Positions 37,439-45,835 are shown, counted from the first letter of the stretch. The stretch: DNA of 64,000 nt from Candidatus Atribacteria bacterium UBA6251 (GCA_002441285.1 DJVR01000045.1:7430-71429), one strand, 5' to 3'. Notes: generated by a model not told the origin, from the letters alone. Numbers and translations: made by a program.

Positions 37439-39886
37439 TCATAATTCATAATTATTATTGTATCCCAATTTCATCAAAAACTCATCCAGCTTTTTGACTT
37501 CCTCATCTCTCTCTCGTTTTAGTTCACTTAATGAAATCTTATACTTATCCCAGAGATTTTCGAAAATCTTTATAACTTCCTTTTTCTCAGCATTCAAATA
37601 TTTGTTTAGTTGCTCATCAATGAGTTGATAAAACTTTTTAAGCAGCAATTCCTTTGACTCCTGCTCAGTCAATGTTTCTTTTTTCTCTATTATTTTGTCT
37701 TCTAATTCTTTCTGTTTATTGCCAATTTCTTTCTTGAATTTTTTCAGTTCTTTCTCTTTACTTTCGATCCTAAAAATCAAATCTTGCCATTTTTTAGCTT
37801 CCTTTAAGGCTGAGTCGCTTTGGCTTGTTCTTAAATCCCTGACCACGTCCTCCAAGTATTTCTTTACCTTGTTTGCTGTTTTATTACCCAGTTCTTCCTC
37901 ATCCCAATCTTCTACTTCCTCAAGAATTTCATTTAATTCACCTTCAACCTCTGCATCCTTGCTTTCCTGTTCTTCAATACTCTCTATTTCTTTGTTAAAA
38001 AATTCTTTTTTTATCATTTCATCATCTATGAGGTTTTTACTCCAACCAACAGAAACTATACTTTTAAAATCATATATTAGCTCCTCCCACCAGTTTGCGA
38101 ATATGCCAGATATTTTAAATTCATCAAGCACGTCAAACGGTAAGAGTTCATCCTTTAACTTTTTCACAGCATCATTTCTAAAAATCCATAGATTGTTGTT
38201 ACCGTAAAATCTTTCAACCTCAGGCTTTACCTCATTCCACCAATCCAATAATTTTTGTTTATGCTCTAAAACTTTAGCTTTTAGCTTCTCATCATCTTCA
38301 ATAATCTCCTTAATCTGGTTCTTATCACTAACATTTTCTTTAAACTCAAGATATTTCTCATACTTTTCTTTCAAAAAAATTTCTGGCAAGATTCCAAATT
38401 TTAACAATTGTTTTTCGTAAAGTTTAACTTCTCTTTTTGGCACACCACCAACAATATGCGCAGAAACATCTTCAATCTCGGGTTCTGGTGAATTATCCAC
38501 ATACCTGCGAATGTTCAGGTTAAAATCATTTTCTTTAATTTCCTTAATATCAACACATCTTGAATATTTTGGTATCTCTAACTTATTCTCAAACACAGTG
38601 GTGATTTTCTCAATATCTTCAGGTCTCAAATAGTTTTGATTTCGTCCCTCACCGTATTCCCTATCCGCATTGATGAATAAAATCTTGTTTTTCAAGTTTT
38701 CCGGTTTTTTATTCTTTTTGATAACAATCACACAGGCGGGAATACCTACATTATAAAAGAGTTTGGCGGGTAAACCGATAATAGCCTCAATAATGTCATC
38801 CTTAACCATTCCTTCTCTTATGACTTTCTCCTGACCGCCCCTGAATAAAACACCGTGAGGCATAACGGTTGCCATAATGCCACCATTTTTAAGGCTGGCA
38901 ACCATATGTTGCAAAAACATTAAATCGGCTTTCTTACCTGTTTCTGGGGTAAAACCATACTTGAATCTTGCAGGAAACTGCATGTTAGTGCGCGTATAAT
39001 TCTGTGAAAATGGAGGATTGGCTAAAACCCTATCGAATTGCTTGACATAACCATTTTCTAAAAACATGGGATTGGTTAAAGTATCTTCATTTTCTATATG
39101 TGCGTCTGGAATATTATGAAGAATCATATTCATTTTGCATATTGACCAGGTCAGACCATTAAGTTCTTGTCCGTAAAGGGCTATATTTTGGGGATTTTGT
39201 CCAAGTTCTTCTATATATTGCTGCGCTTCAATAAGAAAACCACCAGAACCGACTGTAGGGTCATAAATTGTCATGTCTTTCTGTGGTTTTATAATTCTGA
39301 CCATCAATTTCTTTACAAAAGCAGGAGTATAAAACTCGCCACCTTTTTTCCCTGCGGAGTCAGCAAATTGTTTAAGTAGATATTCATAGGCAGCGCCAAG
39401 CAAGTCAGGAAACTCAAAGTCTTCATTTGTGAGCCTATATTTATTAAAATGGTGAATCAGGTCAATGAGTTGTTGGTCTTTAAGACGGGTCTTACCTTTT
39501 AAAGCATTAAAGTCAATGTGCTTTAAGACACCATCAAGTTCGGGGTTTTGTTCTTCTACTGCTGCAAGTGCCTTATTTAATTGATTACCGACATCTTCCT
39601 TTAAATTAAGAATATTTTCCCATCTTGCTCTATGAGGAACAAAGAATGTATCGCCGTATGAATTGGGGTCTTCCAAAAATTCATTAAGCCGATCATTTGA
39701 AAGGTGTCTAAATCTTGCTTTTAATTCCTGCCTTCTCAGTTCAAAAACATCTGAAACACGCTTTAAAAAAAGCATCCCAAAGATGTATTCCTTATATTCA
39801 GAAGCATCCATCTTTCCTCTAAGAATGTCCGCGGCTTTAAACAGATGTGTCTCAAGCTGTCTTAAGGTTATCTTTCTGTTATTCAT
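37439..39886 (-). CDS. hsdM: Type I DNA methyltransferase HsdM with long C-terminal extension
   Basis: DPTVGSGG at about residues 209-216 binds SAM and NPPF at 290-293 is the catalytic motif of an N6-adenine methyltransferase. The ATG at 39886 is preferred over the upstream start at 39922 because GGAGG lies 10 nt before it. The protein (815 aa) is about 300 residues longer than ordinary HsdM. The extra C-terminal part is Glu/Lys-rich and coiled-coil-like (KEKELKKFKKEIGNKQKELE). The gene is the first of the hsdM-AlbA-hsdS-hsdR-peptidase operon and lies about 70 bp from attC-like site A. A run of TCATAAT repeats flanks its 3' end (about 37423-37455). Confidence 0.93.
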   Translation of the reverse strand: MNNRKITLRQLETHLFKAADILRGKMDASEYKEYIFGMLFLKRVSDVFELRRQELKARFRHLSNDRLNEFLEDPNSYGDTFFVPHRARWENILNLKEDVGNQLNKALAAVEEQNPELDGVLKHIDFNALKGKTRLKDQQLIDLIHHFNKYRLTNEDFEFPDLLGAAYEYLLKQFADSAGKKGGEFYTPAFVKKLMVRIIKPQKDMTIYDPTVGSGGFLIEAQQYIEELGQNPQNIALYGQELNGLTWSICKMNMILHNIPDAHIENEDTLTNPMFLENGYVKQFDRVLANPPFSQNYTRTNMQFPARFKYGFTPETGKKADLMFLQHMVASLKNGGIMATVMPHGVLFRGGQEKVIREGMVKDDIIEAIIGLPAKLFYNVGIPACVIVIKKNKKPENLKNKILFINADREYGEGRNQNYLRPEDIEKITTVFENKLEIPKYSRCVDIKEIKENDFNLNIRRYVDNSPEPEIEDVSAHIVGGVPKREVKLYEKQLLKFGILPEIFLKEKYEKYLEFKENVSDKNQIKEIIEDDEKLKAKVLEHKQKLLDWWNEVKPEVERFYGNNNLWIFRNDAVKKLKDELLPFDVLDEFKISGIFANWWEELIYDFKSIVSVGWSKNLIDDEMIKKEFFNKEIESIEEQESKDAEVEGELNEILEEVEDWDEEELGNKTANKVKKYLEDVVRDLRTSQSDSALKEAKKWQDLIFRIESKEKELKKFKKEIGNKQKELEDKIIEKKETLTEQESKELLLKKFYQLIDEQLNKYLNAEKKEVIKIFENLWDKYKISLSELKRERDEEVKKLDEFLMKLGYNNNYEL

Positions 39887-39957
39887 ACTATAATTTCCTC
39901 CCCCTATGCAGTTATCCTCCAATTCTAAAATCTTTTGACAGCGGGCTTAGGCATTTC

Positions 39958-40065
39958 CTATAACGTCCCGTGCATATATGTCGTTTTCACCATAGCGACA
40001 GCGTAGGTGAAAATGTGGCAAAGCTCAAGCCCGTACTCAAGAGCAGCATATATGCGCTGTTATAG
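39958..40065 (-). repeat. attC-like site A (imperfect inverted repeat)
   Basis: CTATAAC (39958-39964) and GTTATAG (40059-40065) are outer boxes. Inner GCATATATG copies (39972-39980 and about 40046-40054) pair with unequal spacers. The middle forms a hairpin with TTTTCACC/GGTGAAAA arms. The plan matches integron attC sites. The TAA stop of the adjacent minus-strand gene lies inside the outer box. Confidence 0.55.
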
Positions 40066-40308
40066 GAAGTGCGGGCATGATTTAGCAAATTTCGGCACGG
40101 CTGCCGTATTATTTTTGCTCATTCTTTTCTGTAATATCATACTGATGATAGCAAAAATAAAAAATAATAGGCCAAACCATACATGTAAATGCACTATTAA
40201 TTGGTTTTTTGGGCTTGTGCCTAAAATATAATTGATAAAAAGTGGAATTGTTGTCACTAAAGTTACAAGAAATGCTAAAATTCTACCAATATCAATGATC
40301 TTTGGCAT
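40060..40308 (-). CDS. Small membrane protein
   Basis: The protein of 82 aa has two hydrophobic helices: RILAFLVTLVTTIPLFINYI and, after a short His-containing loop (LIVHLHVW), FGLLFFIFAIISMIL. The ATG at 40308 has GGAGG 6 nt upstream. The family is unknown to me. It follows the cupin pseudogene by 23 bp in the same direction. Its stop codon TAA is formed by the conserved ATAAC box of attC-like site A, as happens in compact gene cassettes. Confidence 0.6.
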   Translation of the reverse strand: MPKIIDIGRILAFLVTLVTTIPLFINYILGTSPKNQLIVHLHVWFGLLFFIFAIISMILQKRMSKNNTAAVPKFAKSCPHFL

Positions 40309-40331
40309 TTCTTTACCTCCAATTATTAAAA

Positions 40332-40677
40332 TCAACTTACAAAAATTGTTTTTTTATCTGGTTTAGGTGCTCTGATAACCATAAAAACCAGATCCTTTTT
40401 ACTTTCATTATACCAACAATTAAGGATGCCCTTTGGGCTTTCAACCAAAGTATTTTCTTTTACATTTAATTTTTCACCTCCTATTTGTACTATAACCTTC
40501 TCCTTTCAAAACATAAAACGCAACATCAACAGGAGGTAATATGTTTTTTTAGTAGCTGGCCGAACAAGAGCTTAATTATTGTAATCATTACATTTTTAGT
40601 ATCATATAAATTTCTTGCATCAACATTATGTGCCGTTTCCATAATTGGAGTTTCTTATAGTTTTTAGTTTGAATCAT
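40332..40677 (-). pseudogene. Cupin-domain protein broken by frameshifts
   Basis: A ribosome site (AAAAGGAGG) precedes ATG at 40677 (MIQTKNYKKLQ). The protein then continues in shifted frames: AHNVDARNLYDTKNVMITII, then PPVDVAFYVLKGEGY, then QIGGEKLNVKENTLVESPKG and KKDLVFMVIRAPKPDKK, ending at 40332. Joined together these give a single small cupin (HPHE-type barrel) of about 110 aa. At least three frameshifts separate the pieces. It was probably a small metal- or sugar-binding cupin; the gene is dead. Confidence 0.75.
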
Positions 40678-40783
40678 CCTATAATTCCTCCTTTTAAATT
40701 ATCTTCTCCTGCCAAAATATAACAAATTGTTTCTAGCCAATCAAGGATGTCGGCATATTTCTATATCTTTGGCCTGCATTTCC

Positions 40784-40869
40784 GATAATGTCTTCAGCAT
40801 ATACGAAGTTTCGGCATAGCCGAAATTTGGGTGAGGGCGTACGCCCGAACCGTATGTCCGCTGTTATGT
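40784..40869 (-). repeat. attC-like site B (imperfect inverted repeat)
   Basis: GATAATG (40784-40790) and GTTATGT (40863-40869) are outer boxes. CATATACG and CGTATG pair inside, with spacers of unequal length. Two internal hairpins (TTTCGGC/GCCGAAA and GGGCGTACGCCC) fill the centre. GCATTTCC directly outside the left box is shared with site A, and CGCTGTTA at the right box is shared with sites A and C. Confidence 0.5.
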
Positions 40870-40882
40870 ACAGTGCTCATTA

Positions 40883-42646
40883 TCATTTTGTATCTCCCTC
40901 TTCCTTCACTAAAGCTAAACACAACAAGGTATGAAACACTCTATCCGCAGTGGCCTGACTGAAAGTTTCTATAAGACTCATACCATGACACACATTATTG
41001 CGAAGATTCCATCCTCTTGGATCAGTAAATAAAACTCTTAAATAAAGGCACAAATATTCTCCGAACACTTTTATTATATACTCATCCCTTAACAACTCGT
41101 CCAATGTTCTATAGTTAAATCCCCCAGAACGTGAAGACTTTAAAACAGATAATCCGATAGTCTCTGCTAAATTTCTAACTAAAGCTTCAATCTGTGGGAT
41201 CAAAATATGTAGAGCAATCTCAAATTGACTATTCAAATAAGCTTCAATACCTATTTCAAACAATTTTTTTCTTCTTTCATCAAAAATTGGACATTCATAT
41301 AGATAATTAACTATATCCTCAGTATTTATATTAAACTTTTTAATAAATTTATTTATTGTTTCTCTTAGGAAAAATGATCCAAATTGCATGTTTTGTGAGA
41401 TTTGAAGACCTATGTGTCCATCAATGTCTTCTTCTAATGAGCCAACGGCAGCAATCTCACGTCCCTCTTCATCAATGATTTTACGAGTAAAGAGGAAAGA
41501 AATAGAGGCTTTCTGAGACAGGTCTTTTAATTGTTTTGTAACTTCATCTTTTTTAGGAACGTAATAGATAGCAATTCTTTGACATGCCGTTTTAAAATCT
41601 CCATCAATTAAACTGTTAATAAACTTCTCAATTTCATTCTTTGGAATTTCCTTTGATACCTCAAGTCTTTTCATTTCTGATGGAATATTTTTTGATATTC
41701 CTCTTATTTTAATCAGAAGTTTATTTGCTTCTCTCTTTAATCCATACTGTAAATAAATGTGGTATAATTCTTTTAACCAAGTAACTCCTGCTAAAGGTGA
41801 TGCTTGCTTTGCTACCCTTTGGACCATGTCACCATATTCGAGTAATATATTTTTTGCCTTAGAAGATTCTTTATTTTTATAATAATCCGCTAACAACATT
41901 GCTGCTTTTTTGGTGGCCCAATGATTATTCCCTTTTAATAATCTTTCAAATCTATCCTCTAAATCTTTGATAATTTTTTGCTCTTCCTCTTGCGTTATCT
42001 GAATTTTTTTACTCTTTAGAAACAGTTCATAAGAAAACCCCCATAGACCTGGTTTATCATCTTCTGCTATTTTTTCTTCATAACTGATAATATTATTTTT
42101 TAACCTATCTATCCTCTCTTTATCGTTAATGGTTAATGCAAGAGATAAAGCGCGCTTCAACTTTTCTATCACATATACATCATGTTTATACAAATCTTTT
42201 TCTGCAATTTCTATAATACTATCTACAAAGATTTTGGCAATTGAATAATGCGGTTTTCGTCTGTTAATTTTTTCTGAAAAATCCCAAACCAGATTAGAAT
42301 ATCTTTGCCTAAGAATGGGATGTTTAGACTCTTTGGCCCTTTTTCCCCAATAAGAAAGAATTTCTGGAGTTACTTTTTGGATGCTTGGATATTCAACCAT
42401 CTTTCCTTCTTTGTTAGGTAGGACAAACATAGGGCCAAAGTAAGTACCCCATCCTGATTTATCATTTGGGTAATTTTCTGTAAAATCAAAAGCCATTTGT
42501 TCCCAGAGCAGAATTTCTGGTGGGCTTTGTTCAAATTTTTCTTTTATAAAGCTTTTAATTCTTTCAGATATTTCATGCTCCGATATTTGTTCTGATAGCG
42601 ACTCCAGTTGACTCAGGAACTCTCTTATTTCCTTATTTATACTCAT
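40883..42646 (-). CDS. DUF4209-like protein with C-terminal HEPN-type RxxxxH motif
   Basis: The 587-aa protein is helical throughout. The N-terminal two thirds look like TPR/HEAT-type helices (KKAAMLLADYYKNKESSKAK). The last part contains ALHILIPQIEALVRNLAETI and DPRGWNLRNNVCHGMSL. The pattern of Arg549 and His554 fits the Rx4H signature of HEPN ribonuclease-fold domains and the end of DUF4209 proteins. It has no neighbours in an operon and is flanked on both sides by related GAGCAYTG..CATAAC half-sites. A toxin or defence role is possible but unproven. Confidence 0.55.
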   Translation of the reverse strand: MSINKEIREFLSQLESLSEQISEHEISERIKSFIKEKFEQSPPEILLWEQMAFDFTENYPNDKSGWGTYFGPMFVLPNKEGKMVEYPSIQKVTPEILSYWGKRAKESKHPILRQRYSNLVWDFSEKINRRKPHYSIAKIFVDSIIEIAEKDLYKHDVYVIEKLKRALSLALTINDKERIDRLKNNIISYEEKIAEDDKPGLWGFSYELFLKSKKIQITQEEEQKIIKDLEDRFERLLKGNNHWATKKAAMLLADYYKNKESSKAKNILLEYGDMVQRVAKQASPLAGVTWLKELYHIYLQYGLKREANKLLIKIRGISKNIPSEMKRLEVSKEIPKNEIEKFINSLIDGDFKTACQRIAIYYVPKKDEVTKQLKDLSQKASISFLFTRKIIDEEGREIAAVGSLEEDIDGHIGLQISQNMQFGSFFLRETINKFIKKFNINTEDIVNYLYECPIFDERRKKLFEIGIEAYLNSQFEIALHILIPQIEALVRNLAETIGLSVLKSSRSGGFNYRTLDELLRDEYIIKVFGEYLCLYLRVLFTDPRGWNLRNNVCHGMSLIETFSQATADRVFHTLLCLALVKEEGDTK

Positions 42647-42670
42647 TTTCGGCCATCCTTATTTATTACG

Positions 42671-42686
42671 GAGCATTGCACATAAC
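42671..42686 (-). repeat. Lone attC/attI-like half-site D
   Basis: GAGCATTGCACATAAC is nearly the complement of the sequence after site B (GTTATGTACAGTGCTC, 40863-40878), so the DUF4209 gene lies between matching ends. On the minus strand it reads GTTATGTGCAATGCTC, directly after the decayed recombinase region and 25 bp before the gene start. Confidence 0.45.
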
Positions 42687-42792
42687 TTAAAATAACCGAA
42701 CTATTTCGTTTATGCCTCCAAATTGGTATATTTTGCGAAATACTTCGTTTATACACCACTCTGGCGAAACCTCAAATTGTAACTCTTTGTTG

Positions 42793-43057
42793 TCATTTAC
42801 TTCCAAAATCCAAAGAGCTTTTAATCCGTCCAATATCCCGCCCGCTACCGTGAGTATAGATTTCCGTTGTTTTTGAACTCTTATCTCTTGAATATACCGT
42901 AAATCTATACCACCTTCTAAAAAATAGGTAGCAAAACTATGACACAAAGTATGAACAGTAACATGTTTAGCAATACCTGCTTTTTGGCTGGCATTTTTCA
43001 AAATCTTCTCTACCGTTCTTGTTGTCAAATGGCTATTCTGCTTTGATAAGAGGAAAG
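42793..43057 (-). pseudogene. C-terminal remnant of a tyrosine recombinase (integron-integrase-like tail)
   Basis: The minus strand reads SKQNSHLTTRTVEKILKNAS, then HTLCHSFATYFLEGGIDLRY and IQE, and after a frame change SSKTTEIYTHGS, then GRDIGRIKSSLD. This is a tyrosine recombinase C-terminus with catalytic Tyr in EIYTH. The box Arg of HTLRHSF is replaced by Cys, and a deletion of about 10 nt removes LLGH. The tail IGRIKSSLD resembles the ..SPLD end seen in integron integrases and close relatives. The N-terminal two thirds are missing; the break is directly after the xdh stop codon. An artificial frame runs on to 42687. Confidence 0.75.
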
Positions 43058-44059
43058 TTATAATTTTTTATCTTTTTGTTCTTTCAAGGCTTTTAATATT
43101 TTGTCAGGGGTTATGGGAAGATCATAGAACCTTATTCCAATAGCATCAAAAATGGCATTAGCAATAGCTGGAGCGGTAGCAATAGTCCCTGGTTCACCAA
43201 TACCTTTAGCTCCAAAAGGACCATCAGAGTCTTCTTTCTCAATTAAGCAGGTTTCAAATTGGGGCATATCCATAGCAGTTGGAATTAAATAATCAGTTAG
43301 ATTGGCATTAAGGGTAACGCCATCTTTCAGAACTTGTTCTTCCATTAAAGCCATACCTATACCCTGCATAGCTCCTCCTTCTATCTGACCTTCCACATTT
43401 TGGGGGTTAATCGCTTTTCCAATATCCGCAGCAGTATAAATTTTTAATACCTGTACATTGCCAGTTATAGTATCCACTTCTACTTCAGCGATCTGAGTAA
43501 CAAAAGTATAAGCTACATATACTTTTTCTCCTCTCCCTGTTTCTGGATTAGGTTTATTTGTACGAGGGAAGAATGATGCCTCTGCTCTTAAAATTTCCCC
43601 TTTTTCTTTTACTTTCTGGGCTAATTCCCAAAAACTTATTTTATTATTCGGCTGGTCAACTCTAAAAACATAACCGCCTTTTACACTTAGTTCTGCATAA
43701 TTACTTCTAAATTCTATACTTGCATAGTGATAGATATTACTTAATAGCGCTTGGGCAGCATTTTTTACTGCATTACCGGTAAAAAAGGTTTGCCGGGTAG
43801 CAGAAGAGGAGCCAGCATTTTTGGTTAAATGAGTATCCCCAGGAATAATTCTGATAACTTCTGGACTCACTTTCAGCACTTCCGCAGCAATCTGAACTAC
43901 TACAGTAAGGACCCCCTGACCTACATCGGCAGCCGCAGTTCTCACTAAAATCTTATTGTCTTCTGCAAATTCAATAGAGGCAACAGAATAATCTGGAAAG
44001 CCTTCTCCATAACCAAAACCAAACATAATAGTGGCAATACCTCGCCCGAATCTTTTCAT
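43058..44059 (-). CDS. Molybdenum hydroxylase large subunit, C-terminal half
   Basis: The 333-aa protein is the second half of a xanthine dehydrogenase-type molybdopterin subunit. It starts KRFGRGIATIMFGFGYGEGF, has AAADVGQGVLTVVVQIAAEV and GSSSATRQTFFTGNAV (cofactor binding), and GPFGAKGIGEPGTIATAPAI with the catalytic Glu. The ATG at 44059 overlaps the stop of the upstream half in an ATGA. Together the two halves (423 + 333 aa) equal one normal subunit. Substrate is unknown; purines are suggested by YgfK and the importer nearby. Confidence 0.88.
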   Translation of the reverse strand: MKRFGRGIATIMFGFGYGEGFPDYSVASIEFAEDNKILVRTAAADVGQGVLTVVVQIAAEVLKVSPEVIRIIPGDTHLTKNAGSSSATRQTFFTGNAVKNAAQALLSNIYHYASIEFRSNYAELSVKGGYVFRVDQPNNKISFWELAQKVKEKGEILRAEASFFPRTNKPNPETGRGEKVYVAYTFVTQIAEVEVDTITGNVQVLKIYTAADIGKAINPQNVEGQIEGGAMQGIGMALMEEQVLKDGVTLNANLTDYLIPTAMDMPQFETCLIEKEDSDGPFGAKGIGEPGTIATAPAIANAIFDAIGIRFYDLPITPDKILKALKEQKDKKL

Positions 44060-45327
44060 CTGGATTCCTCCTTCCAGTTAGCCATCCTAGCTGCTTCTTG
44101 AATAGTATCCTTTACTCCTACACTGGTATTCAAGATTTGTTGGTTAGGAGTAGAAGAACCTATTTCATAAGCATTCTGCAAACGAAATCTAACTGGATCA
44201 ATACCTAACTCAAAAGCCAGGATATCCATCTGAGATTCATATGCAAATGCCATCTGAGTCGTTCCAAATCCTCGCATAGCTCCCGCATAAGTATTATTAG
44301 TATAAATAGTATAAGCAACTCCCTTAACATTAGGCACATTATAGGGTCCAGTACAATGATACAACCCCTTACGCACTACTGCTGGTCCACTGGAAGCATA
44401 AGCTCCTGTATCTCCAATTACTTCTACCTGCCAGGCAGTAAGATAGCCTGTTTTAGTTGCTCCAGTCTTCGCCCGAACAATAAAAGCATGTCGTTTAGAT
44501 TGAGTAATCATAGACTCCTCTCTGGTATAAGTAAGCTTAACCGGTCTTTTAGTTAACATTGCTGCTAACGCAAGATGAAGATGTACAGAAATATCTTCTC
44601 TTTTGCCAAAGGCACCCCCAATTGCAGGTTGTATGATCCTGATCTTTTCCTTAGGCAAACCCAGAGCTTGAGCCATATCGGCCTGGGTATCATGAATCCA
44701 CTGGGTAGCAGCCCAAATGGTGATAACTTCAGTTTTCGCATCAAAAACTCCTAATCCGGACTCAACTTGAAGAGGAATATGATCTAAAAAACTAGTTCGA
44801 TATTCTTTGTCTACAATAAGATCTGCTTGGGCAAAACCTTTTTCTATATTGCCTTTTTCTAAATAATGAGTAGCCAGAATGTTTCCATTATTATGAATAG
44901 GAGGCGCATCTTTTTCTATCGCTCGAATAGGGTCTGAGATTACTTCTAATTTTTCTACCTCCACTTCGATGAGTCTTAGAGCCTGTGAAGCTATTTCTTT
45001 ATTCTCTGCAATTACTATTGCTAAAGCATCGCCCATATAACGCATCTTTTGGCCTATACCTATTAATACTGGTTGATCTTTAATTATTAAACCGAAGTTC
45101 TTTACCCAAGGGATATCAGCCGCCGTAATTATTTTTACTATTCCTGGTAATTTTTCTGCCTTACTAATATCCAGTTTGCGTAAAATAGCATGAGGATGAA
45201 CCGCTCTTTTAATTTTTAAATACAACATACCTTCGAAAGATAAATCATCTGGATAAAGGGCTTTGCCAATAACCTTTTCTTTGGAGTCTACTTTAATAAT
45301 ATTTTCCCCCACATACATTTTAGACAT
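44056..45327 (-). CDS. Molybdenum hydroxylase large subunit, N-terminal half
   Basis: The 423-aa protein has the first part of the molybdopterin subunit: GKALYPDDLSFEGMLYLKIK, EYRTSFLDHIPLQVESGLGV, GGAFGKREDISVHLHLALAA and AMRGFGTTQMAFAYESQMD. It stops at NWKEESR, just where intact homologues run on into the KxRGRGIA segment. The stop overlaps the next start (ATGA), so two separate chains made by translational coupling are likely. A real or sequencing frameshift is the alternative. The gene overlaps the 2Fe-2S gene by 8 bp. Confidence 0.88.
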   Translation of the reverse strand: MSKMYVGENIIKVDSKEKVIGKALYPDDLSFEGMLYLKIKRAVHPHAILRKLDISKAEKLPGIVKIITAADIPWVKNFGLIIKDQPVLIGIGQKMRYMGDALAIVIAENKEIASQALRLIEVEVEKLEVISDPIRAIEKDAPPIHNNGNILATHYLEKGNIEKGFAQADLIVDKEYRTSFLDHIPLQVESGLGVFDAKTEVITIWAATQWIHDTQADMAQALGLPKEKIRIIQPAIGGAFGKREDISVHLHLALAAMLTKRPVKLTYTREESMITQSKRHAFIVRAKTGATKTGYLTAWQVEVIGDTGAYASSGPAVVRKGLYHCTGPYNVPNVKGVAYTIYTNNTYAGAMRGFGTTQMAFAYESQMDILAFELGIDPVRFRLQNAYEIGSSTPNQQILNTSVGVKDTIQEAARMANWKEESR

Positions 45328-45835
45328 TTTTTTCTTTCCCCTTTTCCTCTTCTAATTGCTGAGTTAACCTTTTTGCGGCCAGATTAATAGCCTCTATAAT
45401 CTTTTTATAACCAGTACATCGACAAAGATTACCAGAAATTCCTCTTTTAATCTCTTCAATATTAGGATGGGGGTTTTCTTCCAACAATTTTTTAGCAGCT
45501 AGCACCATTCCAGGAGTACAAAAACCGCATTGCACGGCTCCCGTTTCTATAAAAGCTTCCTGAATAGGATCTAATTTACCCTTTTCTCCTAGACCTTCAA
45601 TAGTAATTATCTCAGCTCCATCCGCTTGAGGGGCTAAAACCAAACAGGATGCCACTAATTGATGGTTCATTATTATCGTACAAGCACCACATTCGCCTTT
45701 TCCACATCCTTCTTTAGTTCCAGTTAAATGAAGATCATCTCGGATTAAATCCAGTAAACGAGTAAAAGGAGTAGTCTCGATCTTTCTTTTTTGTCCATTA
45801 ATAATAAATTCAATGGTTAATTTATGGGTAGACAT
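45320..45835 (-). CDS. Molybdenum hydroxylase 2Fe-2S subunit
   Basis: Starting at the ATG at 45835 (GGAGGG 4 nt upstream), the 171-aa protein begins STHKLTIEFIINGQKRKI. It has CGKGECGACTIIM (plant-type 2Fe-2S) and CGFCTPGM with CRCTGYKKI (second 2Fe-2S). It passes electrons from the Mo site to the FAD subunit. It overlaps the end of the FAD gene by 19 bp and the Mo gene by 8 bp, so all subunits come from one mRNA. An upstream start at 45871 would lie deeper in the FAD gene and is less likely. Confidence 0.93.
   Translation of the reverse strand: MSTHKLTIEFIINGQKRKIETTPFTRLLDLIRDDLHLTGTKEGCGKGECGACTIIMNHQLVASCLVLAPQADGAEIITIEGLGEKGKLDPIQEAFIETGAVQCGFCTPGMVLAAKKLLEENPHPNIEEIKRGISGNLCRCTGYKKIIEAINLAAKRLTQQLEEEKGKEKNV

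Noticed and set aside
40007..40231. Plus-strand 74-aa ORF
   Set aside because: It runs through attC-like site A and antisense to the membrane protein gene; it has no ribosome site.
42687..42792. Continuation of the recombinase ORF as a real fusion protein
   Set aside because: The recombinase homology changes frame before this point; the remaining codons are a chance extension.
44050..44060. TGA at the end of the hydroxylase N-half as a selenocysteine codon
   Set aside because: Reading through gives KDSGEVLPLLC, which does not match the family; the homologous continuation is in another frame.
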